From Azoarcus sp. L1K30 (lineage in GTDB: Bacteria; Pseudomonadota; Gammaproteobacteria; Burkholderiales; Rhodocyclaceae): a stretch of 64,000 bases of DNA. Positions 7,147 to 16,201 of the stretch are shown piece after piece (the stretch's first letter is position 1; every line of letters begins with the position of its first letter). The notes below the pieces were generated by a model. It saw only the letters and a program-made list of their open reading frames with translations, made no database searches and was not told where the DNA came from. The stretch is taken from the NCBI RefSeq assembly GCF_018122735.1, contig NZ_JAGRRD010000001.1:3577190-3641189 (forward strand), read 5' to 3'. Position numbers and translations under genes: made by a program.

Positions 7147-10100
7147 ATGAACGCTGTGGACCCGCTCGCCGAAGGCCGTCCCGACGCCGATTCGTCGGCC
7201 GACGGGCGCAGTGCCGCGCCGCAGCGCGTGGTGAAGATTCGCCGTGACTACAACACCTGGGTGGCCAATGAAACGCTTGAAGACTATGCCTTGCGTTTTA
7301 CCCCGCGCAGTTTCCGCAAGTGGTCCGAGTTCCGGGTAGGCAACACCGCCTTCGGCGCAGCTTCGTTCCTGGTGCTCGAGGCAGTTGGCGCAACCATGCT
7401 GGTGAGCTACGGCTTCATCAACAGCTTCTGGGCCATTCTTGCCATCGGTCTCATCATTTTCCTGACCGGCTTGCCGATCAGCCTCTATGCGGCACGCTAC
7501 GGCGTGGACATGGACCTGCTGACGCGCGGTTCGGGGTTCGGCTACATCGGCTCCACGATCACCTCGCTGGTGTATGCCTCCTTCACCTTCATTCTGTTCG
7601 CGCTCGAGGCTGCCATCATGGCCTATGCGCTGGAGATGGCGCTGGGAATCCCGCCGAGCTGGGGTTACCTGATCTGCGCGTTGGTGGTCATTCCGCTGGT
7701 CACCCACGGGGTGACCGTGATCAGCAAGTTGCAGACCCTGACCCAGCCGATCTGGCTGTTTCTGCTCGCGCTTCCGTTCATCTTTCTGCTGCGCGAAGAT
7801 CCGGCGGCCCTGAAGGGCTTGTGGCAGTACCCCGGCGTCGACGGCCATGGTGGCGCGTTCGATCTTCACCTTTTCGCCGGCGCGATGACGGTCGGCATTG
7901 CGCTCATAACGCAGATGGGCGAGCAGGCCGATTACCTGCGGTTCATGCCGGCGCGCACCGCGGCAAATCGTAGGCGCTGGTTGTTCGGGGTGGTGCTGGG
8001 CGGGCCTGGATGGGTGCTGATCGGCGTGGTCAAATTGCTCGGCGGTGCCCTGCTGGCGTGGATGTTGTTGAGCAGGGGCATGGCGCCGGACAAGGCGGTC
8101 GACCCCAACCAGATGTATCTGCTGGGCTTTTCCGCCGTGTTCGACAGCTCGCTGTGGGCGGTGGTGGTGACCGCGCTGTTTGTCATCGTGTCGCAGTTGA
8201 AGATCAACGTCACCAATGCCTATGCCGGTTCGCTGGCCTGGTCGAACTTCTTTTCGCGTCTGACCCACAGCCATCCGGGGCGGGTGGTGTGGGTGGTGTT
8301 CAACATCCTGATTGCCCTGCTGCTGATGGAGATGAACGTCTTTCAGGCACTGGGCCAGGTACTCGGGCTGTATTCGAACATCGCGATCTCGTGGATGGTG
8401 GCGGTGGTCGCCGATCTGGTGATCAACAAGCCGCTCGGGCTTTCGCCCAAGGGAATCGAGTTCAAGCGCAGTCATCTGTATGACATCAACCCGGTGGGCG
8501 TGGGGGCGTTGCTGATTGCATCGGGCCTGTCGATCAGCACCTTCCTGGGGGTCTATGGTCCCGGTCTGCAGCCGTACGCGCCATTCGTGGCATTGATCAC
8601 GGCCCTGGTCAGCTCACCGCTCATCGCCTGGCTCACCGGCGGGCGTTACTATCTTGCGCGAGCGCCGGAGGCGGTGAATACCGGGGGCAAGGCCTGGGTC
8701 AAAACGCGGCAATGCTGCATTTGCGGCGAGCATTTCGAACCGGAAGACACCAGCCACTGCCCGGCCTATCAGGGCACGATCTGCTCGCTGTGCTGTTCGC
8801 TCGATGCACGCTGTGACGATCAGTGCAAGCCGCATGCGCGCCTGTCGGCGCAGTGGTCCGGGCTGCTGCAGAAGGTTCTGCCGAAATCCATGCTGCCCTA
8901 TCTCGATGCCGGTCTGGGCCACTACCTGTTGTTGATGGCCGGGATGACCGGGTTTCTTGCCTTGCTGCTCGGCACGCTTTACTACCATGAGCTGCTCGCC
9001 CGCAGCACGGACCTTGGCAGTGGTGCCGACCTGGGCAGTGGCGACCTGAAAAGCGTATTGCTGAAAGCCTTTGCCGCGCTGTTCCTGATGGGCGGGATCG
9101 CGGCCTGGTGGATGGTCCTGACGCACAAGAGCCGGCAGGTGGCGCAGGAGGAGTCGAATCGCCAGACACGCCTGTTGATGCAGGAGATCGAATCGCACCG
9201 ACGCACCGACGAACAGTTGCAGAACGCGCGCCGGGTGGCGGAGCAGGCCAATCATGCCAAGAGTCGCTACGTGACCTCGATCAGCCACGAGTTGCGCACG
9301 CCGTTGAACAGCATTCTCGGCTATGCGCAGATTCTGGACGGCGACGAGGCGATTCCGCCGCAGCGGCGGCAGGCGGTGAGCGTGATTCGCCGTAGCGGCG
9401 AACACCTGTTGTCGCTGATTGAGGGCACACTCGACATCGCCCGCATCGAGGGCGGCAAGTTCGCGCTGGAGATGCGCCCTCTGGCGTTTCCGGACTTCGT
9501 GCGCGAGCTCGTCGGCATGTTCGAACTGCAGGCGCGCAACAAGGGCCTGGGCTTTCGTTTCGAGACTGTCGGCACCCTGCCGGAGGTCGTTCGTGCCGAC
9601 GAGAAGCGCCTGCGCCAGATCCTGATCAACATCATCGGCAACGCGGTGAAGTTCACCGCGCGCGGCTCGGTCCAGGTGCGCCTGAGCTACCGGCGCGAAA
9701 TGGCCCTGTTCGAGGTGGAAGACAGCGGCCCCGGCATAGCGGCGGAGGAAATCGCGCACATCTTCGAACCCTTTGCGCGCGGCAGCAGTGCGCGCGGCGG
9801 CACCACCACGGGTACCGGTCTCGGGCTCACCATCAGCAAGATGCTGACGGACCTGATGGGCGGGGAGCTGACGCTCGACAGCCAGCCCGGGGTGGGCAGC
9901 GTATTCCGCATCCGCCTGTTCCTGCCGCAGTTGCACGATACACAGGCAGCCGAGGTGCAGCCGCGGGTTCAGCGCATCGGCTACAAGGGCGTGCGAAGGC
10001 GCATCCTCACGGTGGACAATGAACATGTGGACCGCGAACTGCTGGCAACGCTGCTCGAGCCGCTCGGTTTCGAGGTTGGACAGGCTGCGTCTGGCTACGA

Positions 10101-10629
10101 TTGCCTGGAGATGGTGCCGAGCTTTCGTCCCCACCTGATCTTCATGGATCTGGCCATGCCCGGCATCGACGGATGGGAGACCATTCGCCGCCTGCGCGCG
10201 GCAGGGCTGGACGAGGCGCCACTGGCCGTCATCTCCGCCAATGCCTTCGACAAGGGGCTGGACAACGATGCCGGTATCGCCGCAGAGGACTTCATCCTCA
10301 AGCCGATCCGGGTGCAGGAGCTGCTCGACTGGATCGGCCGCCGCCTGCAACTCGAGTGGGTGTGGGCCGACACGCCCGCGATGAAAGAGGAGCCCGAAGC
10401 CCCCCGCGCGGTGCCGGAACTGGTGCTGCCGCCAGCGCCCGACTTGCGGGCACTCGACGAGTTGATCGAACTCGGTTTCCTGCGCGGCATCCTTGCCCGG
10501 CTGGCCGAAATCGAGCGCGCCGACCCGGTCTATGGCGAGTTCGTGCGGGTCGAACGCGAGCTTGCGCGCCAGTTCCAGTTCGACGCCATGCGCGAGATAC
10601 TGCGGCGCCAGGAGGAGGGCCGTTCATGA
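7147..10629 (+). CDS. NCS1-family transporter fused to a hybrid sensor histidine kinase/response regulator
   Basis: 1160 residues. Residues about 35-490 are a multi-pass NCS1 permease domain (cytosine/purine/allantoin/hydantoin family), with YDYxxW-like N-terminal and GSGFGYIGS features. Residues about 519-560 hold nine cysteines (CCxC, CxxCC, CxxxC), likely a metal or Fe-S site. Two more TM helices follow at about 592-615 and 639-660. Then come a short coiled coil, HisKA with the phospho-acceptor in SHELRTPLN (H about 714), HATPase_c (NAVKFT, GTGLGLTIS) and a receiver domain with D about 1001 (LIFMDLAMPG). The likely role is a sensor that uses a transporter fold to detect a nitrogenous compound. 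The gene overlaps the next regulator by 4 bases (ATGA), so they act as a pair, and the urea transporter lies 6 kb downstream. Ligand and transport ability are unknown. Confidence 0.88.
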   Translation: MNAVDPLAEGRPDADSSADGRSAAPQRVVKIRRDYNTWVANETLEDYALRFTPRSFRKWSEFRVGNTAFGAASFLVLEAVGATMLVSYGFINSFWAILAIGLIIFLTGLPISLYAARYGVDMDLLTRGSGFGYIGSTITSLVYASFTFILFALEAAIMAYALEMALGIPPSWGYLICALVVIPLVTHGVTVISKLQTLTQPIWLFLLALPFIFLLREDPAALKGLWQYPGVDGHGGAFDLHLFAGAMTVGIALITQMGEQADYLRFMPARTAANRRRWLFGVVLGGPGWVLIGVVKLLGGALLAWMLLSRGMAPDKAVDPNQMYLLGFSAVFDSSLWAVVVTALFVIVSQLKINVTNAYAGSLAWSNFFSRLTHSHPGRVVWVVFNILIALLLMEMNVFQALGQVLGLYSNIAISWMVAVVADLVINKPLGLSPKGIEFKRSHLYDINPVGVGALLIASGLSISTFLGVYGPGLQPYAPFVALITALVSSPLIAWLTGGRYYLARAPEAVNTGGKAWVKTRQCCICGEHFEPEDTSHCPAYQGTICSLCCSLDARCDDQCKPHARLSAQWSGLLQKVLPKSMLPYLDAGLGHYLLLMAGMTGFLALLLGTLYYHELLARSTDLGSGADLGSGDLKSVLLKAFAALFLMGGIAAWWMVLTHKSRQVAQEESNRQTRLLMQEIESHRRTDEQLQNARRVAEQANHAKSRYVTSISHELRTPLNSILGYAQILDGDEAIPPQRRQAVSVIRRSGEHLLSLIEGTLDIARIEGGKFALEMRPLAFPDFVRELVGMFELQARNKGLGFRFETVGTLPEVVRADEKRLRQILINIIGNAVKFTARGSVQVRLSYRREMALFEVEDSGPGIAAEEIAHIFEPFARGSSARGGTTTGTGLGLTISKMLTDLMGGELTLDSQPGVGSVFRIRLFLPQLHDTQAAEVQPRVQRIGYKGVRRRILTVDNEHVDRELLATLLEPLGFEVGQAASGYDCLEMVPSFRPHLIFMDLAMPGIDGWETIRRLRAAGLDEAPLAVISANAFDKGLDNDAGIAAEDFILKPIRVQELLDWIGRRLQLEWVWADTPAMKEEPEAPRAVPELVLPPAPDLRALDELIELGFLRGILARLAEIERADPVYGEFVRVERELARQFQFDAMREILRRQEEGRS

Positions 10630-11591
10630 GCCTGCAACACCTGAGTACGGCCGATTCGACGGCAGCCGGCATCGTGCTGATCGTGGACGACGTGCCGGAG
10701 AACCTGTCGCTGCTGCACGACGCGCTGGATGAGGCGGGTTATCTGGTGCTGGTTGCCACCAACGGCGACAGTGCACTGGCACGTGCGCGGCAAAGTCTGC
10801 CCGACGTGGTCCTGCTCGATGCGGTGATGCCGGGCATGGACGGTTTCGAGGTGGCGCGACGACTCAAGGCCGATTTCGCGACCCGCGCGATCCCCTTGAT
10901 CTTCATGACCGGACTCACCGAGACCGAGCATGTCGTGGCCGCCTTCGCGGCCGGTGGTGCCGATTACGTGACCAAACCGATCAAGCCGGCCGAAGTCCTG
11001 GCCCGTATCGCGGCCCATGTGCAGAACGCGCGCCAGATGAAGCAGGCGCGCAGTGCGCTGGATGCGTTCGGTCAGGCCACGGTGGCGGTGCGCGCGCGCG
11101 ACGCGCGCCTGGTATGGCAGACGCCGCTGGCGCGACAGCTGATCCGCAGCTGGTTCGAGCCTGAACGCAGCGAGCCGGGCGAGATTGCTCCCCCGCGTCT
11201 GCTCGACTGGATTCACGCAGCCGAACTCGCCCGCCGCGAACGGCGCGAAGTCTCCAGTCTCGTCGTCAGCGCCGGCGCGCGCCGACTGCTGGCCTCATTT
11301 CACGACCAGACCGGGGACGAAGAGTGGCTGGTCGTGCTGCGCGAGGAGAACGACGCCAGTGCGATCGAGGCGCTGATCGCCGCCTTTCGCCTGACCAGCC
11401 GCGAGGCCGAGGTGCTGTACTGGGTCATCCGCGGCAAGACCAACCGCGATATCGGCGACATTCTCGGCACCAGTCCGCGCACCGTGCACAAGCATCTCGA
11501 GCATGTGTTCGAGAAACTCGGTGTCGAGACCCGCACCGCGGCGGCCTCGATGGCGATGGCAAAGATCCGTGCTGCGGGTGAAGGCGCATAG
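10626..11591 (+). CDS. Two-domain response regulator with LuxR-type HTH
   Basis: 321 residues from ATG 10626, which overlaps the stop of the kinase gene (ATGA), implying translational coupling. The receiver domain spans about residues 15-130, with acidic pocket D21/D22, phospho-acceptor D65 (LLDAVMPG) and K117 (YVTKPIKP). A linker of about 120 residues resembling a degenerate sensory region follows. The C-terminal LuxR/GerE HTH is at about 250-310 (LTSREAEVLYWVIRGKTN ... PRTVHKHLEHVFEKLG). It should bind DNA as a dimer when phosphorylated by the fused kinase. The half-site cluster upstream of urtA is a candidate target, but that is inference. Confidence 0.9.
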   Translation: MSLQHLSTADSTAAGIVLIVDDVPENLSLLHDALDEAGYLVLVATNGDSALARARQSLPDVVLLDAVMPGMDGFEVARRLKADFATRAIPLIFMTGLTETEHVVAAFAAGGADYVTKPIKPAEVLARIAAHVQNARQMKQARSALDAFGQATVAVRARDARLVWQTPLARQLIRSWFEPERSEPGEIAPPRLLDWIHAAELARRERREVSSLVVSAGARRLLASFHDQTGDEEWLVVLREENDASAIEALIAAFRLTSREAEVLYWVIRGKTNRDIGDILGTSPRTVHKHLEHVFEKLGVETRTAAASMAMAKIRAAGEGA

Positions 11592-11622
11592 GTGCCCGTT
11601 CACCGCCCGTCCCGGAAAGCGC

Positions 11623-12960
11623 TCAGCGCATCGTCACCAGCTCTTCGGCGCTGGTCGGGTGAATCGCCACGGTGGCATCGAAATCGGCCTTGGTCGCGCC
11701 CATCCTGATCGCCACGGCAAAGCCCTGCAGCATTTCGTCCGCGCCTTCGCCGATGATGTGGCAGCCCACCACGCGCTCATCCTCTCCGGCACACACCAGT
11801 TTCATTGCGGTCCTGGGTTTGTGTGCGGTGAGGGCGTGGTACATGCCGGTGAAGCGGGTGGTGTAGACCTTGACCGACTGGTGCTGCGTGCGTGCCTCGT
11901 CTTCGGTGAGACCGATGGTGCCGATGGGTGGATGGCTGAAGGTCACCGTGGGAATGTTGGTGTAATCCAGACGGGCGTCGGCCTCGCCCTTGAACAGGCG
12001 GGCCGCGAGCTTACGACCGGCGGCGATGGCGACCGGGGTGAGTTCGGCACGGCCGGTGATATCGCCGATGGCGTAGATGCCCTCAGCGTTGGTGTTCTGA
12101 AATGCATCCGTGTCGATGACGCCATCCCCGCGCACGGCAATGCCCGCCCGCGCAAGTTCAAGCTGCGCGGTATTGGCCTCGCGGCCAATGGCCCAGATCA
12201 GGGTGTCGACTTCGAGGTGCCGGGTCCCGCAATCGACCCCCAGCGCGCCGTCACCCAGGTGGCTGAGGGACTGCGGCTGGGTCCGGATGTGGACGTTGAC
12301 CCCGGCTTCCCGCATCTGCGTGGTCAATTCATCGCGGATCATCGCATCGAAGGGGCGCAGCAGGTGTTCGCTGCGCACGAGCAACTCGACCTTGCTGCCC
12401 AGCGCATTGAGGACGCCGGCCAACTCGACGGCGATGTAGCCGCTGCCGACGATGGCGACGCGCTTGGGCAGGTGGTCGAGCAGGAAGAAGCCATCGGAGG
12501 TGATGCCCAGGTCGGCGCCGGGCATCTCGGGTACCTTCGGTCGCCCGCCGGTGGCGATCACGATGTGACGGGCCGTGTAGTGCTGGCCATCGACTTCGAC
12601 GCTACGTGCGCCCGCAAAGCGGGCGTACCCTCGTACCAGGGTGACGCCGGCCTTCTCCAGCATGGTGGCGTAGATGCCGTTGAGACGTTCGATGTAGGCA
12701 TCGCGCGCGTGCTTGAGTGCTGCCCAGTCAAAACCCGTCTCGCCGATGCTGAAGCCATAGCCGGGCGCGTCCGCAAGTGTCTGTGCAATGCCGCCGGCGT
12801 ACCACATGACCTTCTTCGGCACACAGCCGACGTTCACGCAGGTGCCGCCGAGGCGGCCGCCTTCGATCAACAGCACCCGCGCGCCATATTCTGCCGCGCG
12901 CCGTGCGGTCGCCACGCCGCCGCTGCCTCCGCCGATGACCAGATAGTCGTATTCACGCAT
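11623..12960 (-). CDS. gor: Glutathione-disulfide reductase
   Basis: 445 residues, normal for the family. It is a flavoprotein that reduces oxidised glutathione with NADPH in the cytoplasm. Visible features: N-terminal FAD dinucleotide fold ([18 protein letters not shown]), redox-active disulfide motif [13 protein letters not shown], a second nucleotide fold ([14 protein letters not shown]), and the C-terminal dimer motif HPTSAEE that carries the catalytic His. Start ATG 12960 gives the usual N-terminus. It is convergent with the response regulator and divergent from the ABC exporter. Dihydrolipoamide dehydrogenase or mercuric reductase is less likely given length and motif. Confidence 0.93.
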   Translation of the reverse strand: MREYDYLVIGGGSGGVATARRAAEYGARVLLIEGGRLGGTCVNVGCVPKKVMWYAGGIAQTLADAPGYGFSIGETGFDWAALKHARDAYIERLNGIYATMLEKAGVTLVRGYARFAGARSVEVDGQHYTARHIVIATGGRPKVPEMPGADLGITSDGFFLLDHLPKRVAIVGSGYIAVELAGVLNALGSKVELLVRSEHLLRPFDAMIRDELTTQMREAGVNVHIRTQPQSLSHLGDGALGVDCGTRHLEVDTLIWAIGREANTAQLELARAGIAVRGDGVIDTDAFQNTNAEGIYAIGDITGRAELTPVAIAAGRKLAARLFKGEADARLDYTNIPTVTFSHPPIGTIGLTEDEARTQHQSVKVYTTRFTGMYHALTAHKPRTAMKLVCAGEDERVVGCHIIGEGADEMLQGFAVAIRMGATKADFDATVAIHPTSAEELVTMR

Positions 12961-13163
12961 GCCTGTTTCTCCTGAATGTGCTGCGGGCCGTTTTCGTCGC
13001 CGCTGTTCGCCTGCTTCTTACAGTATCAAAATACGCGACCGGGCAGGCATGCATGAGGGGGATCCGGTGCCGCCGGTTGTTTTCATCCTGCAGCAGGTTG
13101 CTCGGGCATCTTCTGGTATACCGCTTGTCGACTGACTGGCCGCCGCGTTCGCGGCCGGTATCC

Positions 13164-15059
13164 ATGGAGAGTCATCGCGTGTTCCGTCTGTTCGAAAACC
13201 TGGTCAACCCTTATCCCGATGCGGTGCCGGCCTCGCCGCCGCGTGGCTTCTTCGCCTTTCTGTGGGCGGGCACCGCCGGTCTGCGACCCTTCATCGCCGG
13301 CATGACCGCGATGACGGCGATCATCGGCGCTTTCGAGGCACTGTTGTTCGCGATGCTCGGCCGCGTGGTCGATTGGCTCGCAAAGGTCGAGCCTGCCAGC
13401 CTGTGGGCCGAAGAGGGCGGTACGGTGCTGCTGCTCGCAGGGGTCATTGCCGGCAGCAGCGTGCTGGTGGCGGTGCAGACCATGCTCAAGCACCAGACCC
13501 TGGCGGGCAATTTTCCGATGCGCCTGCGCTGGAACTTCCATCGCATGATGCTGGCGCAGAGCATGTCTTTCTATCAGGACGAATTTGCCGGGCGGGTGGC
13601 GGCCAAGGTCATGCAGACTGCGCTGGCGGTGCGCGATACCTGCCTGATCCTCACCGACATCCTGGTCTTCGTCACCATCTATTTCGTCACCATGGCGGTC
13701 GTGGTCGGCAGTTTCGACAGCTGGATGCTGTTGCCCTTCCTCGGCTGGCTGTGCTGCTACATCGTGTCCTTGCGCTGGTTCGTGCCGCGGCTGTCGAAGG
13801 TGTCGCGCGCGCAAGCTGATGCGCGTTCGCTGATGACCGGCCGCATTACCGACGCCTATACCAACATCGCCACGGTGAAACTGTTCTCCCACGCCGGACG
13901 GGAGGCGGCCCATGCCCGTGGCGCAATGCAGGAGTTCCTGCACACGGTGCATGCGCAGATGCGTCTGGTGAGCAGTATCGAGGTGGTCAATCACAGCCTG
14001 AGCATGGGACTGATCATGAGTACCGCCGGGGTGGCGCTGTGGTTGTGGACCCAGGGCACGGTCGGGGTCGGTGCGGTCGCTGCGGCGACGGCAATGGCCC
14101 TGCGCCTGAACGGCATGTCGCACTGGATCATGTGGGAGATGGCCGCCCTGTTCGAGCACGTCGGTACCGTGCAGGACGGTATCAACACCTTGTCGCGGCC
14201 TCATCGGGTGGTCGATCAGCCCGATGCCCTGCCGCTGAAAGTCAGCCGTGGCGAGATCCGTTTCGAGCACCTGAGTTTCGCCTATGGAGAGCGGGATCCG
14301 CAGGCACGCAAGGTCATCGACGATCTCACGCTGGTGATCCGGCCGGGGGAGAAAATCGGGCTGGTGGGCCGATCCGGCGCTGGCAAATCCACCATCGTCA
14401 ATTTGTTGCTGCGCTTCTACGACGTGGACAGCGGACGCATTCTCATCGATGGTCAGGACATTGCCCATGTCACCCAGGACAGTCTGCGTGCGCAGGTCGG
14501 CATGGTGACGCAGGACACCTCGTTGCTGCACCGCTCGGTGCGCGACAACATCCTCTACGGGCGTCCGGATGCCACCGACGCCGACATGATCGCGGCAGCG
14601 AAGCGGGCCGAGGCCGACGAATTCATCCGCACGCTGACCGATCCGCACGGCCGCAGTGGCTACGATGCGCATGTCGGCGAACGTGGGGTGAAGCTCTCGG
14701 GCGGACAGCGCCAGCGCATTGCCATCGCGCGGGTGATGCTCAAGGATGCGCCCATCCTGCTGCTCGACGAGGCCACCAGTGCGCTCGACTCCGAAGTGGA
14801 GGTGGCGATCCAGGCCAGTCTGTATCGCCTGATGGAGGGCAAGACGGTGGTGGCCATCGCGCACCGGTTGTCCACCATCGCAGCCATGGATCGTCTTATC
14901 GTGCTCGACAAGGGACGCATCGTCGAGGAGGGCGATCACCGCAGTCTTCTGGCGCAGGGCGGGTTGTATGCGCGGCTGTGGGCACATCAGAGCGGTGGCT
15001 TCCTCGGTGAAGAGGCTGGCGACGAAGGGGTGGCCGATATGGCCGCTGAGGTCGCATGA
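13164..15059 (+). CDS. MsbA/ATM-type ABC exporter, fused membrane and ATPase domains
   Basis: 631 residues from ATG 13164; a longer frame upstream runs through the gor intergenic region and is not needed. Six TM helices span about residues 35-330 (ABC transmembrane type 1). The ATPase domain follows, with Walker A GRSGAGKST (about 402-410), Q-loop (VTQDTSLLHRSV), signature LSGGQRQR (about 511) and Walker B ILLLDEATSALD. This is a homodimeric exporter half-transporter; lipid, drug or heavy-metal-thiol export are all possible. Proximity to glutathione reductase is suggestive but weak. It overlaps the next gene by 4 bases (ATGA). Confidence 0.9.
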   Translation: MESHRVFRLFENLVNPYPDAVPASPPRGFFAFLWAGTAGLRPFIAGMTAMTAIIGAFEALLFAMLGRVVDWLAKVEPASLWAEEGGTVLLLAGVIAGSSVLVAVQTMLKHQTLAGNFPMRLRWNFHRMMLAQSMSFYQDEFAGRVAAKVMQTALAVRDTCLILTDILVFVTIYFVTMAVVVGSFDSWMLLPFLGWLCCYIVSLRWFVPRLSKVSRAQADARSLMTGRITDAYTNIATVKLFSHAGREAAHARGAMQEFLHTVHAQMRLVSSIEVVNHSLSMGLIMSTAGVALWLWTQGTVGVGAVAAATAMALRLNGMSHWIMWEMAALFEHVGTVQDGINTLSRPHRVVDQPDALPLKVSRGEIRFEHLSFAYGERDPQARKVIDDLTLVIRPGEKIGLVGRSGAGKSTIVNLLLRFYDVDSGRILIDGQDIAHVTQDSLRAQVGMVTQDTSLLHRSVRDNILYGRPDATDADMIAAAKRAEADEFIRTLTDPHGRSGYDAHVGERGVKLSGGQRQRIAIARVMLKDAPILLLDEATSALDSEVEVAIQASLYRLMEGKTVVAIAHRLSTIAAMDRLIVLDKGRIVEEGDHRSLLAQGGLYARLWAHQSGGFLGEEAGDEGVADMAAEVA

Positions 15060-15598
15060 GCGAAGCCCCCCGGATGAAATACCTGGCCGCCTATCCCCAG
15101 GGGCTGGTCGACCAGGTACGCCAGCTCATGGCGCAGCAACGTCTGGCCGATGTGCTCGTGCAGCGCTATCCGGATGCGCATGAGGTGCGCACCGACGGCG
15201 CGCTCTACGACTACGTGACGACGCTCAAGGCGGATTTCATGCGCAAGGCGGCACCGCTGTCACGCGTGCTCTACGACAACAAGCTGCATGTGGTGCGGCA
15301 TGCGCTGGGCACCTATACCGCCATATCGCGGGTACAGGGCGGCAAGCTCAAAGCCAAGCGCGAGATCCGCATTGCCAGCGTGTTTCGCGACATGCCACCG
15401 GCCTTTCTGCGCATGATCGTGGTGCATGAACTCGCCCACCTGAAGGAAAGGGAGCACGACAAGGCCTTCTACCAGTTGTGCACCTACATGGAGCCGGCCT
15501 ACCACCAGCTCGAGTTCGATTTGCGCGTGTACCTCTGTCACCTGGATGCGGGTGGCCAGCCCTTGTGGTCGGCTGGCCCCGAAACGACTGCCGGTTAG
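15056..15598 (+). CDS. YgjP/DUF45-type (M48-like) metallohydrolase
   Basis: 180 residues, overlapping the ABC exporter stop by 4 bases. The zinc-binding motif HELAHLKEREHD is clear, followed by a conserved YQLCTYMEPAYHQLEFDLRVYL tail typical of the YgjP/WLM group (shown here as family context). Start ATG 15056 is coupled; an internal ATG at 15074 (MKYLAAYP) is also possible. No signal peptide, so probably cytoplasmic. E. coli YgjP has been reported as a nucleotide pyrophosphatase, but peptidase activity has not been established for most members. A link to the exporter is only positional. Confidence 0.82.
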   Translation: MSEAPRMKYLAAYPQGLVDQVRQLMAQQRLADVLVQRYPDAHEVRTDGALYDYVTTLKADFMRKAAPLSRVLYDNKLHVVRHALGTYTAISRVQGGKLKAKREIRIASVFRDMPPAFLRMIVVHELAHLKEREHDKAFYQLCTYMEPAYHQLEFDLRVYLCHLDAGGQPLWSAGPETTAG

Positions 15599-15627
15599 TC
15601 GCAGGCAGGGTATCGGCTGCGCCTGAC

Positions 15628-16149
15628 CTACCAGCGCAGATCCTCAATCGCATCCACCACCATGCCGGTACCGATCGCGATCATCAGGATGTCGGACGCA
15701 ACACGGACGTAGCGGTGACCTGCGGGTGGCGCACCGATTTCGACCACGACGGCGGGCGGCAGATCGTAATAGACAACGTCGCGCGGCAGCGGACGTCCCC
15801 GGGTCCATTTTTTCGCCAATCCGGGAGGCATGCAGCCATTCCCCTTCTTGCTCAGCCCGGGTGGGCAACGTGAGCTCGAGTAGGTCTGGCGATAGTAGTT
15901 CTGGATCACGATGCGGTCATGATCGTGGTCGCGGAATCGATAGCTGCCTGCGCGCTCCTGTCGGTCGTCGCGGGAATACGACCTGCCGTCGGCCTGCCCC
16001 TTGCCACCCTTGACCCGCTGTTCGTGCTTGCCCTTGTCCTTGCCAGCCCACTCCGGTTTCTCCGCCAGAGCCGGGGCACTCAGGATCAAGCCGAGGGTGA
16101 TGCAGGCCAGCAGGCGGCCCTTGATCATTCCGTTTGCCATGATTCTCAT
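15628..16149 (-). CDS. RcnB/CigR-family small periplasmic or membrane protein
   Basis: Up to 173 residues. Starts at 16149, 16140 (MANGMIKG) and 16128 (MIKGRLL) are all possible, and the signal peptide ending SAPALA fits any of them. After the signal come a lysine/arginine-rich hydrophilic stretch, a CPPGLSKKGNGCMPPGLAKK motif with two cysteines, a DLPP segment and a C-terminal hydrophobic helix (DILMIAIGTGMVVDAIEDL). This order is characteristic of the RcnB/CigR (anti-virulence regulator) superfamily. RcnB affects Ni/Co homeostasis in E. coli, but the molecular role of most relatives is unknown. Single gene, convergent with the metallohydrolase. Confidence 0.8.
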   Translation of the reverse strand: MRIMANGMIKGRLLACITLGLILSAPALAEKPEWAGKDKGKHEQRVKGGKGQADGRSYSRDDRQERAGSYRFRDHDHDRIVIQNYYRQTYSSSRCPPGLSKKGNGCMPPGLAKKWTRGRPLPRDVVYYDLPPAVVVEIGAPPAGHRYVRVASDILMIAIGTGMVVDAIEDLRW

Positions 16150-16201
16150 CCTTGTCGTTGAGGTCTGGATCAGGGCACGCCGCTATCCTCGTGTGAAGCT
16201 T

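Noticed and set aside
6805-8475. 556-codon minus-strand open frame opposite lapE and the transporter-kinase gene
   Set aside because: Antisense shadow of high-GC genes; composition is His/Gln/Arg-rich with no domain and it runs across two real genes.
8614-10350. 578-codon minus-strand open frame opposite the kinase gene
   Set aside because: Antisense shadow; the plus strand encodes clear NCS1, HisKA, HATPase and receiver motifs.
13083-14987. 634-codon minus-strand open frame opposite the ABC exporter
   Set aside because: Antisense shadow of a gene with intact Walker and signature motifs.
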